From Gemmatimonadaceae bacterium (GTDB taxonomy: Bacteria; Gemmatimonadota; Gemmatimonadetes; Gemmatimonadales; Gemmatimonadaceae), in NCBI GenBank assembly GCA_025362035.1, contig JANYIN010000064.1:1-55541 (forward strand): 55,541 bases of DNA. Reading direction: 5' to 3'. Both the position numbers and the translations under genes were made by a program. Of this stretch, positions 1 to 9,683 are shown one piece after another (the stretch's first letter is position 1; each line of letters starts with the position of its first letter). The notes under the pieces were generated by a model that worked only from the letters and a program-made list of their open reading frames with translations, was not told the DNA's origin and ran no database searches.

Positions 1-2
1 GG

Positions 3-401
3 CATTTTCCGCTGATACTCCAGAACGTGCATCGCTACTTCCTCTACGTGGCGCTGGCATTCCTGCTCCTCCTCGCTTCGGACGCTTACCGCGGCTACTG
101 GTTCACCGACGGAGCGGATGTGAAACATTTCGGTGTCGGTATCGGGTCGCTCGTGCTCACGGTGAACGTCTTTCTGCTGAGCGGCTACACGCTCGGTTGC
201 CACTCGTTGCGCCATCTGGTGGGAGGATACCTCGATCGCCTGTCGGGTCGCCCTGTTCAACGAAAGGCGTACGACGGGGTGAGTTGCCTGAACCGGGGAC
301 ACATGAATTGGGCATGGGCGAGCCTGTTCTGGGTCGCCTTTTCGGATGTCTACGTCCGCCTGTGTTCGATGGGAATCTGGCACGACGTGAGACTCGTCTA
401 G
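3..401 (+). CDS. sdhC: Succinate dehydrogenase membrane anchor, C-terminal part (5' end outside window)
   Basis: The reading frame is open to the left window edge (frame begins at base 3), so the N-terminus is missing; a GTG at 27 lies inside the protein. The visible 132 residues begin HFPLILQNVHRYFLYVA and hold two clear hydrophobic helices and a third weaker one near the C-terminus (WAWASLFWVAF), with His residues that could serve as haem ligands. It lies 33 bases upstream of the flavoprotein gene sdhA. The order anchor-flavoprotein-iron-sulfur and a single anchor gene next to sdhA recall actinobacterial Sdh1-type complexes. The role as inner-membrane quinone-binding anchor is inferred from position and hydrophobicity. 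No other candidate family fits. Confidence 0.8.
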   Translation, partial: HFPLILQNVHRYFLYVALAFLLLLASDAYRGYWFTDGADVKHFGVGIGSLVLTVNVFLLSGYTLGCHSLRHLVGGYLDRLSGRPVQRKAYDGVSCLNRGHMNWAWASLFWVAFSDVYVRLCSMGIWHDVRLV

Positions 402-434
402 ATTCCTCGACCGGCCCTCCCTGCACCCCCAGCG

Positions 435-2252
435 ATGCCTGATTACCAGACAGTCGATCATGACGTACTGATCATTGGCGCCGGCGGCGCGGGCCTTCGC
501 GCGGCCATCGAGGCGGCGGCCACCGGACTCTCCGTCGGCGTCGTGTGCAAGTCGCTGCTCGGCAAGGCGCACACGGTGATGGCGGAAGGCGGGGTAGCAG
601 CCGCGATGGCCAACGTTGATGATCGCGACAGCTGGCGCGTGCATTTCGCCGACACGATGCGTGGAGGCCAGTACGTGAACAACTGGCGGATGGCGCAGCT
701 GCACGCGCAGGAAGCGCCCGCCCGCGTGCGCGAGCTCGAGGCCTGGGGTGCGCTGTTCGATCGGACGCCGGACGGGCGCATCCTCCAGCGCAATTTCGGC
801 GGACACCGATATCCGCGCCTTGCGCACGTGGGCGATCGCACCGGACTGGAAATGATTCGCACGCTCCAGGACCACGGCATCCATCAGGGCATGGACGTGC
901 ACATGGAATGCACGGTCCTCGCGCTTCTCCGCGACGGAGAGCGCATTGCCGGGGCCTTCGCCTACGATCGCGAGCGAGGACGATTCAGGATTTTTCGCGC
1001 CAAGGCGGTAGTCATGGCCACCGGTGGTATTGGCCGCGCCTACAACATCACGAGCAACAGCTGGGAATACACGGGCGACGGGCAGGCATTGGCCTATCTC
1101 GCTGGCGCGGACCTCCAGGATATGGAGTTCGTGCAGTTCCATCCCACGGGGATGATCTGGCCGCCGAGCGTGCGCGGGATTCTCGTTACGGAAGGCGTGC
1201 GCGGTGAAGGAGGTGTGCTCCGCAATCGCGACGGCAAGCGATTCATGTTCGACAACATACCGGACAACTACAAGCAGCAGACCGCGGACAACGAGGAGGA
1301 AGGCTGGCGCTACGTGCAGGGTGACAAGGATGCGCGCCGGCCACCTGAACTGCTGACGCGCGATCACGTGGCCCGCATGATCGTGCGGGAGGTGAAGGAA
1401 GGGCGCGGCTCGCCGCACGGCGGGGTCTACCTGGACATCTCATGGATCAAGGAACGGATCCCCAACGCCTCCGAACACATCCGGAAGAAGCTGCCCAGCA
1501 TGTATCACCAGTTCATGCAGCTCGCGGGCATCGATATCACGCGGGAAGCGATGGAGATCGGCCCCACCACGCACTACGTCATGGGCGGAATCCGCGTGAA
1601 CGGCGATACGCAGATGACGAATGTGCCCGGGTTGTTCGCATGCGGCGAATGCGCGGCCGGGCTGCATGGCGCCAACCGGCTTGGCGGTAACTCGCTGTCG
1701 GATCTGTTGGTCTTCGGCAAGCGGGCAGGGGAGTTCGCCGCCGCATACGCGCGGACGCAATCGCCGGTGAGCATCAACGCGGACGAAGTGGACGAGTCGG
1801 CGCGGCGTGCGCTGGCGCCGTTCGAACGAGGCACCTCCGCCGACGGTCCGTATCAAGTACAGGAATCACTGCAGACGACCATGCAAAACCACGTCGGGAT
1901 CGTCCGTGTGGCGCACGAAATGGAGCGCGCACTCGGCGAGCTGGAGGTGCTCACGCAACGCGCGGAGCGCGTCGGCGTGCCGGGCAACCGTGAGTACAAT
2001 CCGGGATGGCACACGGCCCTCGATCTGCGACACTTGCTCATCGTGTCGGAGGCGATCACCCGTTCGGCATTGGAGCGCCGGGAAAGCCGCGGCGGGCACT
2101 TTCGCGATGACTTTCCCGACAAGGACCCCGCATTCGGTACGTTCAATCACGTAGTCCGCCGCGGCCCTGACGGTGCCATGCAACTCGTGCGCGAGGAAAT
2201 CCCGCCGCGGCCCGCGGAACTCGACGCGATCATCAAGGAGATGCAGTCGTGA
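435..2252 (+). CDS. sdhA: Succinate dehydrogenase/fumarate reductase flavoprotein subunit
   Basis: Catalytic subunit of complex II, oxidising succinate to fumarate with covalently bound FAD on the cytoplasmic face. Visible signatures are the dinucleotide fold IIGAGGAGLRAA (residues about 13-24), the AHTVMAEGG segment with the His (residue 46) that carries FAD, the substrate loop QFHPTGM, the active-site stretch GVRGEGG and the C-terminal HGANRLGGNSLSDLLVFG. At 605 residues it has the usual family length. The start at 435 precedes the Rossmann strand by the expected dozen residues. The stop overlaps the sdhB start by four bases (GTGA), implying translational coupling. Whether the complex works mainly as dehydrogenase or fumarate reductase cannot be told from sequence. 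Confidence 0.97.
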   Translation: MPDYQTVDHDVLIIGAGGAGLRAAIEAAATGLSVGVVCKSLLGKAHTVMAEGGVAAAMANVDDRDSWRVHFADTMRGGQYVNNWRMAQLHAQEAPARVRELEAWGALFDRTPDGRILQRNFGGHRYPRLAHVGDRTGLEMIRTLQDHGIHQGMDVHMECTVLALLRDGERIAGAFAYDRERGRFRIFRAKAVVMATGGIGRAYNITSNSWEYTGDGQALAYLAGADLQDMEFVQFHPTGMIWPPSVRGILVTEGVRGEGGVLRNRDGKRFMFDNIPDNYKQQTADNEEEGWRYVQGDKDARRPPELLTRDHVARMIVREVKEGRGSPHGGVYLDISWIKERIPNASEHIRKKLPSMYHQFMQLAGIDITREAMEIGPTTHYVMGGIRVNGDTQMTNVPGLFACGECAAGLHGANRLGGNSLSDLLVFGKRAGEFAAAYARTQSPVSINADEVDESARRALAPFERGTSADGPYQVQESLQTTMQNHVGIVRVAHEMERALGELEVLTQRAERVGVPGNREYNPGWHTALDLRHLLIVSEAITRSALERRESRGGHFRDDFPDKDPAFGTFNHVVRRGPDGAMQLVREEIPPRPAELDAIIKEMQS

Positions 2253-3088
2253 CCGCTCCGCATGCTGACGAGGCGACCACTGGCGGGGTCGATGCCTATA
2301 CCGCCGCGCAGACCGCACAGGATGCGGCGGTAGGTCACCGGTCCCGCGACTTCAAAGTCTGGCGTGGCACCGATGGCGTGGGTGAATTCAGGAGCTATAC
2401 CACCGAGACGGACGACGGGATGGTCGTACTCGACGCCATCCATCAGATCCAGGCGGCACAGGCCAACGATCTGGCGGTGCGGTGGAACTGTAAAGCGGGC
2501 AAGTGTGGTTCGTGCTCGGCGGAGATCAACGGCAAGCCAAAGCTCATGTGCATGACGCGCCTCGATGAACTGCCGGCCGGCGAACCGGTGACCGTCGAAC
2601 CCATGCGCGCGTTCCCGCATGTGCGGGATCTCGTTACCGACGTCTCGTGGAATTTCCGGGTGAAGCCCCGGATCCAGAAGTTCACGCCGAGGCCGCCCGA
2701 CGACCCCGATGGCACGTGGCGCATTCAGCAACGCGATGTGGACCGCGTGCAGGAATTCCGGAAGTGCATCGAGTGCTTTCTGTGCCAGGACGTCTGCCAC
2801 GTGCTGCGCGACCATCACATGCACGAGCAATTCGTCGGTCCCCGCTTCCTGGTCTACGCCGCGGCGCTCGAGATGCATCCGCTCGACATCGCCGATCGCA
2901 CCACGGAGCTGAAGGAAGAATTCGGGATCGGCTACTGCAACATCACCAAGTGCTGTACGACCGTCTGTCCGGAGCACATCACGATCACTGACAACGCGAT
3001 CATTCCGCTCAAGGAGCGCGTCGTGGACAAGCACTACGATCCGCTGCGGGCGCTCGTGCGCCTCGTGCGCGGCAAACGTAAAGACTGA
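2249..3088 (+). CDS. sdhB: Succinate dehydrogenase/fumarate reductase iron-sulfur subunit
   Basis: Electron-transfer subunit linking SdhA to the membrane quinone site. The ferredoxin-like N-terminal domain holds a [2Fe-2S] set at C81, C86, C89 and C101. The C-terminal domain holds CIECFLCQDVC (C173, C176, C179, C183) and CNITKCCTTVCP (C230, C235/C236, C240) for the two further clusters. Length is 279 residues, with an N-terminal extension of about 30 residues before the ferredoxin fold. It starts with GTG overlapping the sdhA stop. The cysteine spacing resembles the actinobacterial Sdh1 iron-sulfur protein more than E. coli SdhB; this is from memory of the family, not a computed comparison. 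Confidence 0.96.
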   Translation: MTAPHADEATTGGVDAYTAAQTAQDAAVGHRSRDFKVWRGTDGVGEFRSYTTETDDGMVVLDAIHQIQAAQANDLAVRWNCKAGKCGSCSAEINGKPKLMCMTRLDELPAGEPVTVEPMRAFPHVRDLVTDVSWNFRVKPRIQKFTPRPPDDPDGTWRIQQRDVDRVQEFRKCIECFLCQDVCHVLRDHHMHEQFVGPRFLVYAAALEMHPLDIADRTTELKEEFGIGYCNITKCCTTVCPEHITITDNAIIPLKERVVDKHYDPLRALVRLVRGKRKD

Positions 3089-3114
3089 CCACCAGTCCCG
3101 TCCTGGAGCGTCTC

Positions 3115-3615
3115 ATGTCCGATCTCAAGCGGATTTCAATTGAAGCAGTCCCGCGCGCGACCCAGAAGGCGGAGCGCTATCGGCTCCTGAATCAGTCGTG
3201 GGCCACGGAGAGCATCTGTCTCGATATTCTCGAGGTGGATCCGGACAACCAGCAGGTCCTGGTGATGTTGCTGTTGTCGCTGACCGACCAGTTCGATGCG
3301 GAACCGCGCGAGCGCGTCCGCCGGGCGCGCGAAGTCCTGCAGCGCCTGTCCGATCCATACCAGAGGTCTTACTACGAGGGGATCATCCAGGAGCGCCTGG
3401 GTCATGCACAACTCGCGCATCGCGCCATGCACGCGGAGGCCATGGCGCACCAGTCCCTCCGCTCGGCGATGGCGGCGTTCGAGCGCGCAGAGTCGTTGCG
3501 TCAGGCCGGCAACGACGATTCGATCCTGCGCTGGAACACCTGCGCTCGAACGCTGGGGCGGCTGCGCGTCCACGACGAGACGGAGTCGCAATACGCGCCG
3601 AGTTTCGGAGAATAG
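3115..3615 (+). CDS. Helical-repeat (TPR-like) hypothetical protein
   Basis: A soluble 166-residue protein rich in Ala, Arg, Glu and Leu, with alternating helices typical of tetratricopeptide-like repeats. Segments such as WATESICLDILEVDPDNQQ and AFERAESLRQAGNDDS have the helix-turn-helix spacing and the small-residue pattern of TPR units. There is no signal peptide and no enzyme motif. It starts 26 bases after sdhB on the same strand and may be read through from the sdh operon. A DUF1801 gene follows 17 bases after its stop. I do not recognise a named family. A scaffolding role is only a guess from the fold. Confidence 0.75.
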   Translation: MSDLKRISIEAVPRATQKAERYRLLNQSWATESICLDILEVDPDNQQVLVMLLLSLTDQFDAEPRERVRRAREVLQRLSDPYQRSYYEGIIQERLGHAQLAHRAMHAEAMAHQSLRSAMAAFERAESLRQAGNDDSILRWNTCARTLGRLRVHDETESQYAPSFGE

Positions 3616-3632
3616 GTTTCGAGGAGTACGTC

Positions 3633-4187
3633 ATGGCCTCCAGTACAGCCACTACGGTCGCCGCATATCTCGATGAATTGCCGCTGGAACGGCGTGCGGT
3701 GCTTGCGCCGGTGCTCGAGGTGATGCGCGCGCATATGCCGAACGGGTATCGCGAGTCGATGTCGTACGGCATGATCAGCTACGACATTCCCCTGGAACGA
3801 TTTCCGGACACGTACAACAAGCACCCGTTGGTATACGCCGCCCTCGCGGCGCAGAAGAACTACTACGCCGTGTATCTCATGTGCGCGTACAGCGAGGCCC
3901 CGAAGGCCCGCGAGTTGAAGGATGCCTTTGCCCGGGCCGGCAAGAAGCTGGACATGGGAAAATCGTGCGTGCGCTTCAAGTCGCTCGATGATCTCCCGCT
4001 CGACGCGATTGGGGCCTTCGTGGCATCCACGTCGGTGGACGAGTTCATCGCGCTCTACAAGGCTGTTCGAGAGACGCCAACCAAGGCAGCACATTCGGCA
4101 CGGGCCGGTGGGAAATCAAAACGCGCCAAGCCCTCGGTATCCGCGACGTCGGCGTCAAAACGCGCCGGCTCGAGCGGCAAACGCTGA
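3633..4187 (+). CDS. DUF1801-family protein with basic C-terminal tail
   Basis: A 184-residue protein whose first ~145 residues match the DUF1801 pattern: an N-terminal helix pair (YLDELPLERRAVLAPVLEVM), then PNGYRESMSYGMISYDIP, KNYYAVYLMCAY and a C-terminal GKSCVRFKSLDDLPLDAIG. The family is small, cytosolic and of unknown biochemical role. The start is set by ATG 3633 with GAGGAG at 3621-3626 just upstream; a longer frame from 3198 overlaps the previous gene and lacks support. The last ~40 residues are rich in Lys, Arg, Ser and Ala with almost no acidic residues, like a nucleic-acid-binding tail. It may share a transcript with the preceding gene. Confidence 0.85.
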   Translation: MASSTATTVAAYLDELPLERRAVLAPVLEVMRAHMPNGYRESMSYGMISYDIPLERFPDTYNKHPLVYAALAAQKNYYAVYLMCAYSEAPKARELKDAFARAGKKLDMGKSCVRFKSLDDLPLDAIGAFVASTSVDEFIALYKAVRETPTKAAHSARAGGKSKRAKPSVSATSASKRAGSSGKR

Positions 4188-4198
4188 AGCACTGCCGT

Positions 4199-4867
4199 CT
4201 AGAACGAGAAACGCATGCCCGCGGTAAAGGCAAAGTTCTGCGCCGTGCTGGAATTGACGTCGATGGAAGTGGCATCATGGAAATTGAACTGCCCGATGTA
4301 GTCTTTGGCCATCAGGCGCAGCCCCACACCGCGCGCAATCGCGAGATCCGCGCCGACGCCCACGTTGGCAGCCAGGTTGGTGGCGGTCGCGTTCACGAAC
4401 GACTGCGTGATGTCGTAATGGAATGCGCCCACGCCCGCTTGAATGAACGGTGAGAGCGTCGTGCCGTAGGCCGTCGTCATCGGGATGTCGAGCTGCAATC
4501 CCGCGTCATAGAGCAGCACCGTACTATGCGCCACTGATACTCCGCCGAAAAACGGCACGCCTACCTGCACGTCACTGTTCGACGTGGCGAGATTGCCGAT
4601 CATCGAGAGATTCGGCGCGATCTTCATTCCGAGTTGCACACCCACCAGCGGCGCGGGCGCGTTATGGAGTGACGTGCCAAGCGGGCCACCGAGGTAGTCG
4701 CCGAACACCATGTAGCCCGCGTAAGGCGTCACGTCGAATAACGATGCAGCGCCGCCGGTTGACGAGGCTCCGCGCGAGCCGGGGCGTTGCGCCGATGCGC
4801 TGTGCGCAGCAAGCACGAGGGGAGCGGCGGCGATGAAGCCGGCGAAGGCGAACGAAGCAAGGCGCAT
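4199..4867 (-). CDS. Outer-membrane beta-barrel protein (OmpA/opacity-like)
   Basis: A 222-residue secreted protein. The N-terminus MRLASFAFAGFIAAAPLVLA followed by AHSASAQ is a clear Sec signal peptide with an A-x-A cleavage site. The mature part alternates hydrophobic and polar residues in strands separated by turns, contains repeated Gly-aromatic strands (PYAGYMVFGDYLGG, FIQAGVGAFHYD), and ends in MRFSF with a terminal Phe, the usual BamA recognition signal. Eight strands are likely. The start is supported by GGAG eight bases upstream on the minus strand. It lies 217 bases downstream of tamB, with a GC-rich hairpin between. Function is unknown; small barrels of this kind are often structural or adhesive. 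Confidence 0.85.
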   Translation of the reverse strand: MRLASFAFAGFIAAAPLVLAAHSASAQRPGSRGASSTGGAASLFDVTPYAGYMVFGDYLGGPLGTSLHNAPAPLVGVQLGMKIAPNLSMIGNLATSNSDVQVGVPFFGGVSVAHSTVLLYDAGLQLDIPMTTAYGTTLSPFIQAGVGAFHYDITQSFVNATATNLAANVGVGADLAIARGVGLRLMAKDYIGQFNFHDATSIDVNSSTAQNFAFTAGMRFSF

Positions 4868-5003
4868 GGGTGTCTCCGGAGTTGCGCCGCCACGTGGCGT
4901 GACGGCGTCTCCGCTAAACGCAGACGGGATACCACTTGTCAGGCCGATGTCTCCCCAGCCTCAAGCCCTTCTGAATCAATAGCTTGCCGTCTGGAGCCCC
5001 GGC

Positions 5004-5020
5004 GGCGGCCGCCGGCCGCC
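5004..5020 (-). terminator. GC hairpin between tamB and the beta-barrel gene
   Basis: Perfect 7-base arms GGCGGCC and GGCCGCC around a 3-base loop, placed about 65 bases after the tamB stop on the minus strand. There is no T tract, so it would act as a pause or as a Rho-assisted or processing hairpin rather than a classical terminator. The rest of the 217-base gap (4868-5084) shows nothing else clear apart from the GGAG ribosome site of the downstream gene. Confidence 0.45.
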
Positions 5021-5084
5021 TGTCCACGACGGAGGACGCCGGGCGTCCACTCGCGATGCAACGACGCGGCGTGTGAGCTCGCGG

Positions 5085-8000
5085 CTAAAAACGCCACTCC
5101 CGAATGATGAACGCGCCGAACTGGCGGTTGCTGTGGGCAGTCTGGCCCGCGAGAGTGGGCGGATCAAGAATGTAGCGCGGCGTGAAGCTGGCCTCGAAGC
5201 GGTATCCCTTTGACGTGCGGCGTGTGATCGTCGCGCCGGGTGTGGAACACGCACTGTTCACCGCCTGTCGCTGCGCGCAGGAGAAGACGCCGGGAGTGGC
5301 AACCGCACTCACGAAGATCTGCGGGGTCACGTATCGGCCGGCCTCCACCTCCGTATTGCGGAGGAAGTCGCTGAGCCCGTTGGAGGACGTTGACAGGGGC
5401 AGATCGCCCGGCGTGATGTTGAACACGTCCAGTCCAAGCGACCGCGCCGCATTGCCTTCGAGCTCGTCGAGCGCGACGCCCAGCGCGATGCCGGCTAAGC
5501 GCGTCCCCGCGAGATTCAGCAGGTTGCCCCCCTGCTGAGAGGTAAGCGATGTTTGACTCACCTGCAGGAGAGATCCGGAACTACCGCCGAACGCCAGGAA
5601 GCTGAGCAGGTCGCTTTGCGAGAGGGGCGGCTGCGCATCACTTTCCAGCGAGATGCGAGGAGAGAGGACCGTTCCCCCAATGAGCACGCGAATGTTGGTC
5701 ACGCCCGTCGCCTGCTTGACCTGGTATTCCGCGGTGATCTGCAACGTGGGGTTCAGATCCGGCGTTCCGATGAACAATGCGGACCCGCGCTTGATCTGGA
5801 AGCGCTTGCTCAAGAACGTATACTCGCCGCGATCCGCATCCACGGCGCCGGTCAAGGACAGTGCGTCACCCACGACCGTGACTTTCATGGGTCCATCGGT
5901 GAACACTTCAACGTTCGCGTCGCGCGACCGCACCCAGGTACCGCGCTCCACCAGGAAATCGACGTCCACGCGAAGCTTCTTGAAGATCGCCGCCTGCGCG
6001 GGGAAAAGATTGCGTTGCATGGCGATCGTGGTGTCGACGACGCTGAACAATGCCGGGTCGTCCGCTCCAATGACCCTCTTGCCGCTCGATTCCGGGATGT
6101 AGAGCACACCGTGAAGCACCGTCACCTGGCCCGTCACACTCGTGGCGGTGAGCGGGCCAGCGACGTGAATGTCCACGTCCGCGTGCAGTTCTCCCTGACC
6201 GTTCTTCAGGAACGTCGCATCCCGCGCTGTGTGGACCAGATTCAGCACGGGTTCGTGTCCACTGCCAACCGCGATGGTTCCCGCCAGCCTCACTGGGCCG
6301 CCACCGGTTCCGGCGATCGAATCGATGTAGACCGTGTCGCCGGTCATGCGGGCGGATCCGTTCAACCCCTCGAACAGCGCGCCGGTGGAGACGAGCTTGA
6401 ATTGGGCATTCGTAATGGCGGCCGTGCCCTGAAGAATCGGCCTGGTATATGTGCCGCGAATCGATACGTTGGCGGCCGCTTTTCCCCGCACATCGGAGAC
6501 CGCCTCCGTAAACTGCGCGACCAGTGTGAGGGGTAGGCTGTCCGATACCAGCGACAGATTCACCGGGAGATCGAGCAGGCGCGATCCTGTCACACCCGAA
6601 AGGGCGAGATCGACGGGCACCGTCCCGTTCACCCTCACGATGGTCTTGCCGGCGGAATCGACGGCGACGGCGTTTGTGGTCAGGGACTTGTTGGCGTACG
6701 ACATCGTGCCGTGTACTTCCGGCACGCGCACGGCGTTATACGTGCCGCGTACGAAGTCCAGCGTGCCGCGCACGCTTGGTGCGTCCGCGGTGCCTGTCAC
6801 GTGCGCGTCGAGATTCAACCGGCCGGTGAGCGGGAGGTCGCTTTGCAGCAACTGCGCGACATCTTCGACGGCGAAGTCGGTGACTTCGAAGTCGAAGTTT
6901 GCGGTCCCCTTGCTGGGCAGGAGTCCGTTCGCGTAGATGCGCCGCCCCGGGCCGCTGACGAGTTCCAGGTTGGTCACCTCCAGGCCGGACGCTCCGAACC
7001 GCAGGGACGACACGTGGGTCGATGCCCACGTGGTGGAGTCGAACCGAAGCTTCACCTGCGCGAGACGCAGTTCGTTTCGCGCCGTGTCGAGTGTGAACTC
7101 GCCGCTTAACGCGTAGTTGAGGTCGGCGCCCTGCCGAACTCGCACGGCTACAGTGCCATTCGGCGCGGCATACCCGAAGGAAGCCTCGAGGCTGTCGAAG
7201 GTGAAGCCGTACGCGCTGACGGCCTCGGCTTGAACGGCGGCACTCGACTTCGACTGCTTCGTCAGGGCGTCCGTCAGCAAGTACGTCGCGTCCAGGTGCC
7301 GCACGGAATTGCCGCGGACGACGAGGCTATCCGCCCGTCCGCTTCCAGTCAGAGAAAAGCGGTTGAACGAGCCCGTGATCGTTCCCTCTGCGTGGGCCGA
7401 GCCCGAGAGCAATCCCTTTGGAATTGCTCTCGGCGTATCGACAACGACACGAAGGCGAACGGGTGGGGCTCCGCTCACGGCGCGCTCCACCTCCGTCTCT
7501 TTCGCGATTCTCGCCGAATCGGCACGCGCCCCCCGAAGCGCAAGGGCTGCGCGAAGTGGCCTGGGCTTCACGAGAACGCTCTCGGGCGCGGTCGCGCCCG
7601 GAATGAACCGCGCGAACTTCGACAGGGTGTCCAGGGCGACCCTGTACGTCATGGTGCCCGTATAGTTCGAGTCGAGTCCGATTTGTCCGGCGAGATCCGC
7701 ACGCAGACCGGCGCCGCTCGCGAAGGCCGTATCCACGTTCGCGATCCCGTTCGCGAGCCGCGCCCGCAAGGAGATCGAATCCACCGCGATCGTATCCACG
7801 GACGACGGACCCAGGTCGATCGCGATTGTCGCGGTCTGCGTTTCCGGCTTGAACCCGCGGCCGGCAGCGCGAGCGACGCCGTTGAACGACGACACCGTTC
7901 CGTTGATCATCACCTTGCTGAGATCAAGCCTGGTCGCGTCAGCGACCACGTCGAATCCCAGGTCCTTCGAAAGGAAATCGACCGTGCCCCGGATACCGAG

Positions 8001-9683
8001 TACACCGCCGCCGGGCAGGGTGACCCGCGTGTCCACGGCGCTCGCATCAATCGGCCCGTGCGCGTGCACAGGCCCGTACGCAAGGCCTTTCAGCTTCAGC
8101 GACGGGGCAAACCTTGTCAGTTCTGCCAAGGCGACGGGGCGCGCATCGAGATCCAGATCCATCGTCTGTCGCACCAGCGTATGGAACGACGCGCGGCCCG
8201 TGGCGTGCGAGTCGTTCGCGCCATCGCGATGCACGACGTCGATTGCCGTCGCGACGAGTTGTCGCGCGCCACTGCCGTTGAGCGTGGCCACCCCCGTGAT
8301 CGTTCCCTCCACAGGCAGCGCGGGGAACAGGATCTTGACGATGTCGATCTGCAGCGGCGAGACGTTCACGTGCAGATTCCGCGCACTGAACACCACGGGC
8401 TTGCCGTTCACGCCAGCCTCGCCGCGGGCGACGACCCGACTGGTGCCACGACCCTTCGCCGCGAAGGTCACATCGGCGTCCAGCGTCATCCACTTCGATG
8501 TCCCGGCGAACGTCGCGCGGCCATTCACCACGCCGGAACGGGGCGAATGCACGGTCGGATCGAGGTGCTCGATCAGCGTGGTGGTGAGACCGGAGAAGCG
8601 AACGTTTGCATCGTGGAAGAAGACGGTGTCGGTCACCGTTGCGCCGATGTTTCCCTGTAGTCGTGCGTCGCCCGTTCGCAGGTCGGCGCCGCGCGCCACG
8701 TAGTCCTGCACCGGCCCTTTCCACTGCACGGCAAGCCGCGTATTGCCTCCACCTTCATCCGGCAGGCGTTGATAGAGCCAGTGAAAGTCAGCGAAGCTCG
8801 CTGGTGCGGCCACGGCGGAAAGACGAAGATCGCCCGTCGTCATCTCGTACGCGCCATCGCCGCGGATCGAAGACCGCGGCAGAGCTACGACGGCCCCCTT
8901 CCACCACAACGAGTCGTCGTTGAAATCGAAGGTGCCAGAGAGCGCAGTGATCCGCGCGGCCGGTGGCCGAAACGGATAGGCATCCATCCGTAACGCCGAT
9001 ATTTTGGCCTGCCGATGCTTGTACGCGGGATCGGCCCAGCGGAGAAACGGCACCGTCGCGTTGAGGTGATCGAGGATGACTTCCTTCTGGAACCCGCCAG
9101 GCACCGCGGCGATGACGAGGCGGGCGTCGGGTTGGAGCACGTCCTTGAGCACACTGTCGCGCGCGTGCGCACTGAGACCGTCGCGCGGTGACCACGGGGA
9201 CAGCACGGTCACCCGACCATCCACGACGGTCACGTTCTCGAGTCGAACCCACGATCCCCAACTCGGTAGGGTGTCGCCCGGCGCCCGCGGCGTATTCGGC
9301 CACAGGATGCGATAGTTCCATTCTCCGTTCGGCAAACGAGACACGACGACCACGGGGCGATAGACGACCACGTCGGTGAAGTCCAGGTGCCGTGAGACGA
9401 AACCGCTCAGGGCGTAGCGCAACGTGAGCGAGTCCGCCCTGAGGAAGGGATGTCCGGCGCTGTCCGTGATCGAGACGCCGACGAGGGTGGAGCCGTGCAA
9501 CAGGTCGCCGCTCATTGCCTGGATCTTCACGATGCCGTGCGTCTGGCCGCTCAACACGCCAAGGACAAACCCCTTCACACGCTCCCGTCCAACATCGGTG
9601 TTGGTCAACACGAACATCGCCACGATCCCCACGAGCGTCACCACCCCGAGTACGACAAGTAGTCGGAACAGACGACGGCGCAT
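5085..9683 (-). CDS. tamB: TamB-like translocation and assembly module / intermembrane lipid-transfer protein
   Basis: A 1532-residue AsmA/TamB-class protein. The N-terminus has one signal-anchor helix (LFRLLVVLGVVTLVGIVAMFVL). It is followed by a very long run of short beta strands with no cysteine clusters or enzyme motifs, as expected for the periplasm-spanning hydrophobic groove. The C-terminal ~350 residues carry the conserved DUF490 features, such as LTGAVDADRGEYTFLSKRF, GSALFIGTPDLNPTLQI and LLSFLAFGG. The start codon shares one base with the stop of the upstream Omp85 gene (TGATG), so the two are coupled as in tamA-tamB operons. In this family the pair moves phospholipid or aids outer-membrane protein insertion. 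The length is somewhat above that of E. coli TamB (about 1260). Confidence 0.93.
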   Translation of the reverse strand: MRRRLFRLLVVLGVVTLVGIVAMFVLTNTDVGRERVKGFVLGVLSGQTHGIVKIQAMSGDLLHGSTLVGVSITDSAGHPFLRADSLTLRYALSGFVSRHLDFTDVVVYRPVVVVSRLPNGEWNYRILWPNTPRAPGDTLPSWGSWVRLENVTVVDGRVTVLSPWSPRDGLSAHARDSVLKDVLQPDARLVIAAVPGGFQKEVILDHLNATVPFLRWADPAYKHRQAKISALRMDAYPFRPPAARITALSGTFDFNDDSLWWKGAVVALPRSSIRGDGAYEMTTGDLRLSAVAAPASFADFHWLYQRLPDEGGGNTRLAVQWKGPVQDYVARGADLRTGDARLQGNIGATVTDTVFFHDANVRFSGLTTTLIEHLDPTVHSPRSGVVNGRATFAGTSKWMTLDADVTFAAKGRGTSRVVARGEAGVNGKPVVFSARNLHVNVSPLQIDIVKILFPALPVEGTITGVATLNGSGARQLVATAIDVVHRDGANDSHATGRASFHTLVRQTMDLDLDARPVALAELTRFAPSLKLKGLAYGPVHAHGPIDASAVDTRVTLPGGGVLGIRGTVDFLSKDLGFDVVADATRLDLSKVMINGTVSSFNGVARAAGRGFKPETQTATIAIDLGPSSVDTIAVDSISLRARLANGIANVDTAFASGAGLRADLAGQIGLDSNYTGTMTYRVALDTLSKFARFIPGATAPESVLVKPRPLRAALALRGARADSARIAKETEVERAVSGAPPVRLRVVVDTPRAIPKGLLSGSAHAEGTITGSFNRFSLTGSGRADSLVVRGNSVRHLDATYLLTDALTKQSKSSAAVQAEAVSAYGFTFDSLEASFGYAAPNGTVAVRVRQGADLNYALSGEFTLDTARNELRLAQVKLRFDSTTWASTHVSSLRFGASGLEVTNLELVSGPGRRIYANGLLPSKGTANFDFEVTDFAVEDVAQLLQSDLPLTGRLNLDAHVTGTADAPSVRGTLDFVRGTYNAVRVPEVHGTMSYANKSLTTNAVAVDSAGKTIVRVNGTVPVDLALSGVTGSRLLDLPVNLSLVSDSLPLTLVAQFTEAVSDVRGKAAANVSIRGTYTRPILQGTAAITNAQFKLVSTGALFEGLNGSARMTGDTVYIDSIAGTGGGPVRLAGTIAVGSGHEPVLNLVHTARDATFLKNGQGELHADVDIHVAGPLTATSVTGQVTVLHGVLYIPESSGKRVIGADDPALFSVVDTTIAMQRNLFPAQAAIFKKLRVDVDFLVERGTWVRSRDANVEVFTDGPMKVTVVGDALSLTGAVDADRGEYTFLSKRFQIKRGSALFIGTPDLNPTLQITAEYQVKQATGVTNIRVLIGGTVLSPRISLESDAQPPLSQSDLLSFLAFGGSSGSLLQVSQTSLTSQQGGNLLNLAGTRLAGIALGVALDELEGNAARSLGLDVFNITPGDLPLSTSSNGLSDFLRNTEVEAGRYVTPQIFVSAVATPGVFSCAQRQAVNSACSTPGATITRRTSKGYRFEASFTPRYILDPPTLAGQTAHSNRQFGAFIIREWRF

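Noticed and set aside
7230-8660. Long open frame (476 codons) antisense to tamB
   Set aside because: High-GC shadow: composition is dominated by Arg/Gly/Asp/His in the frame opposite a clearly real tamB, with no motif or ribosome site.
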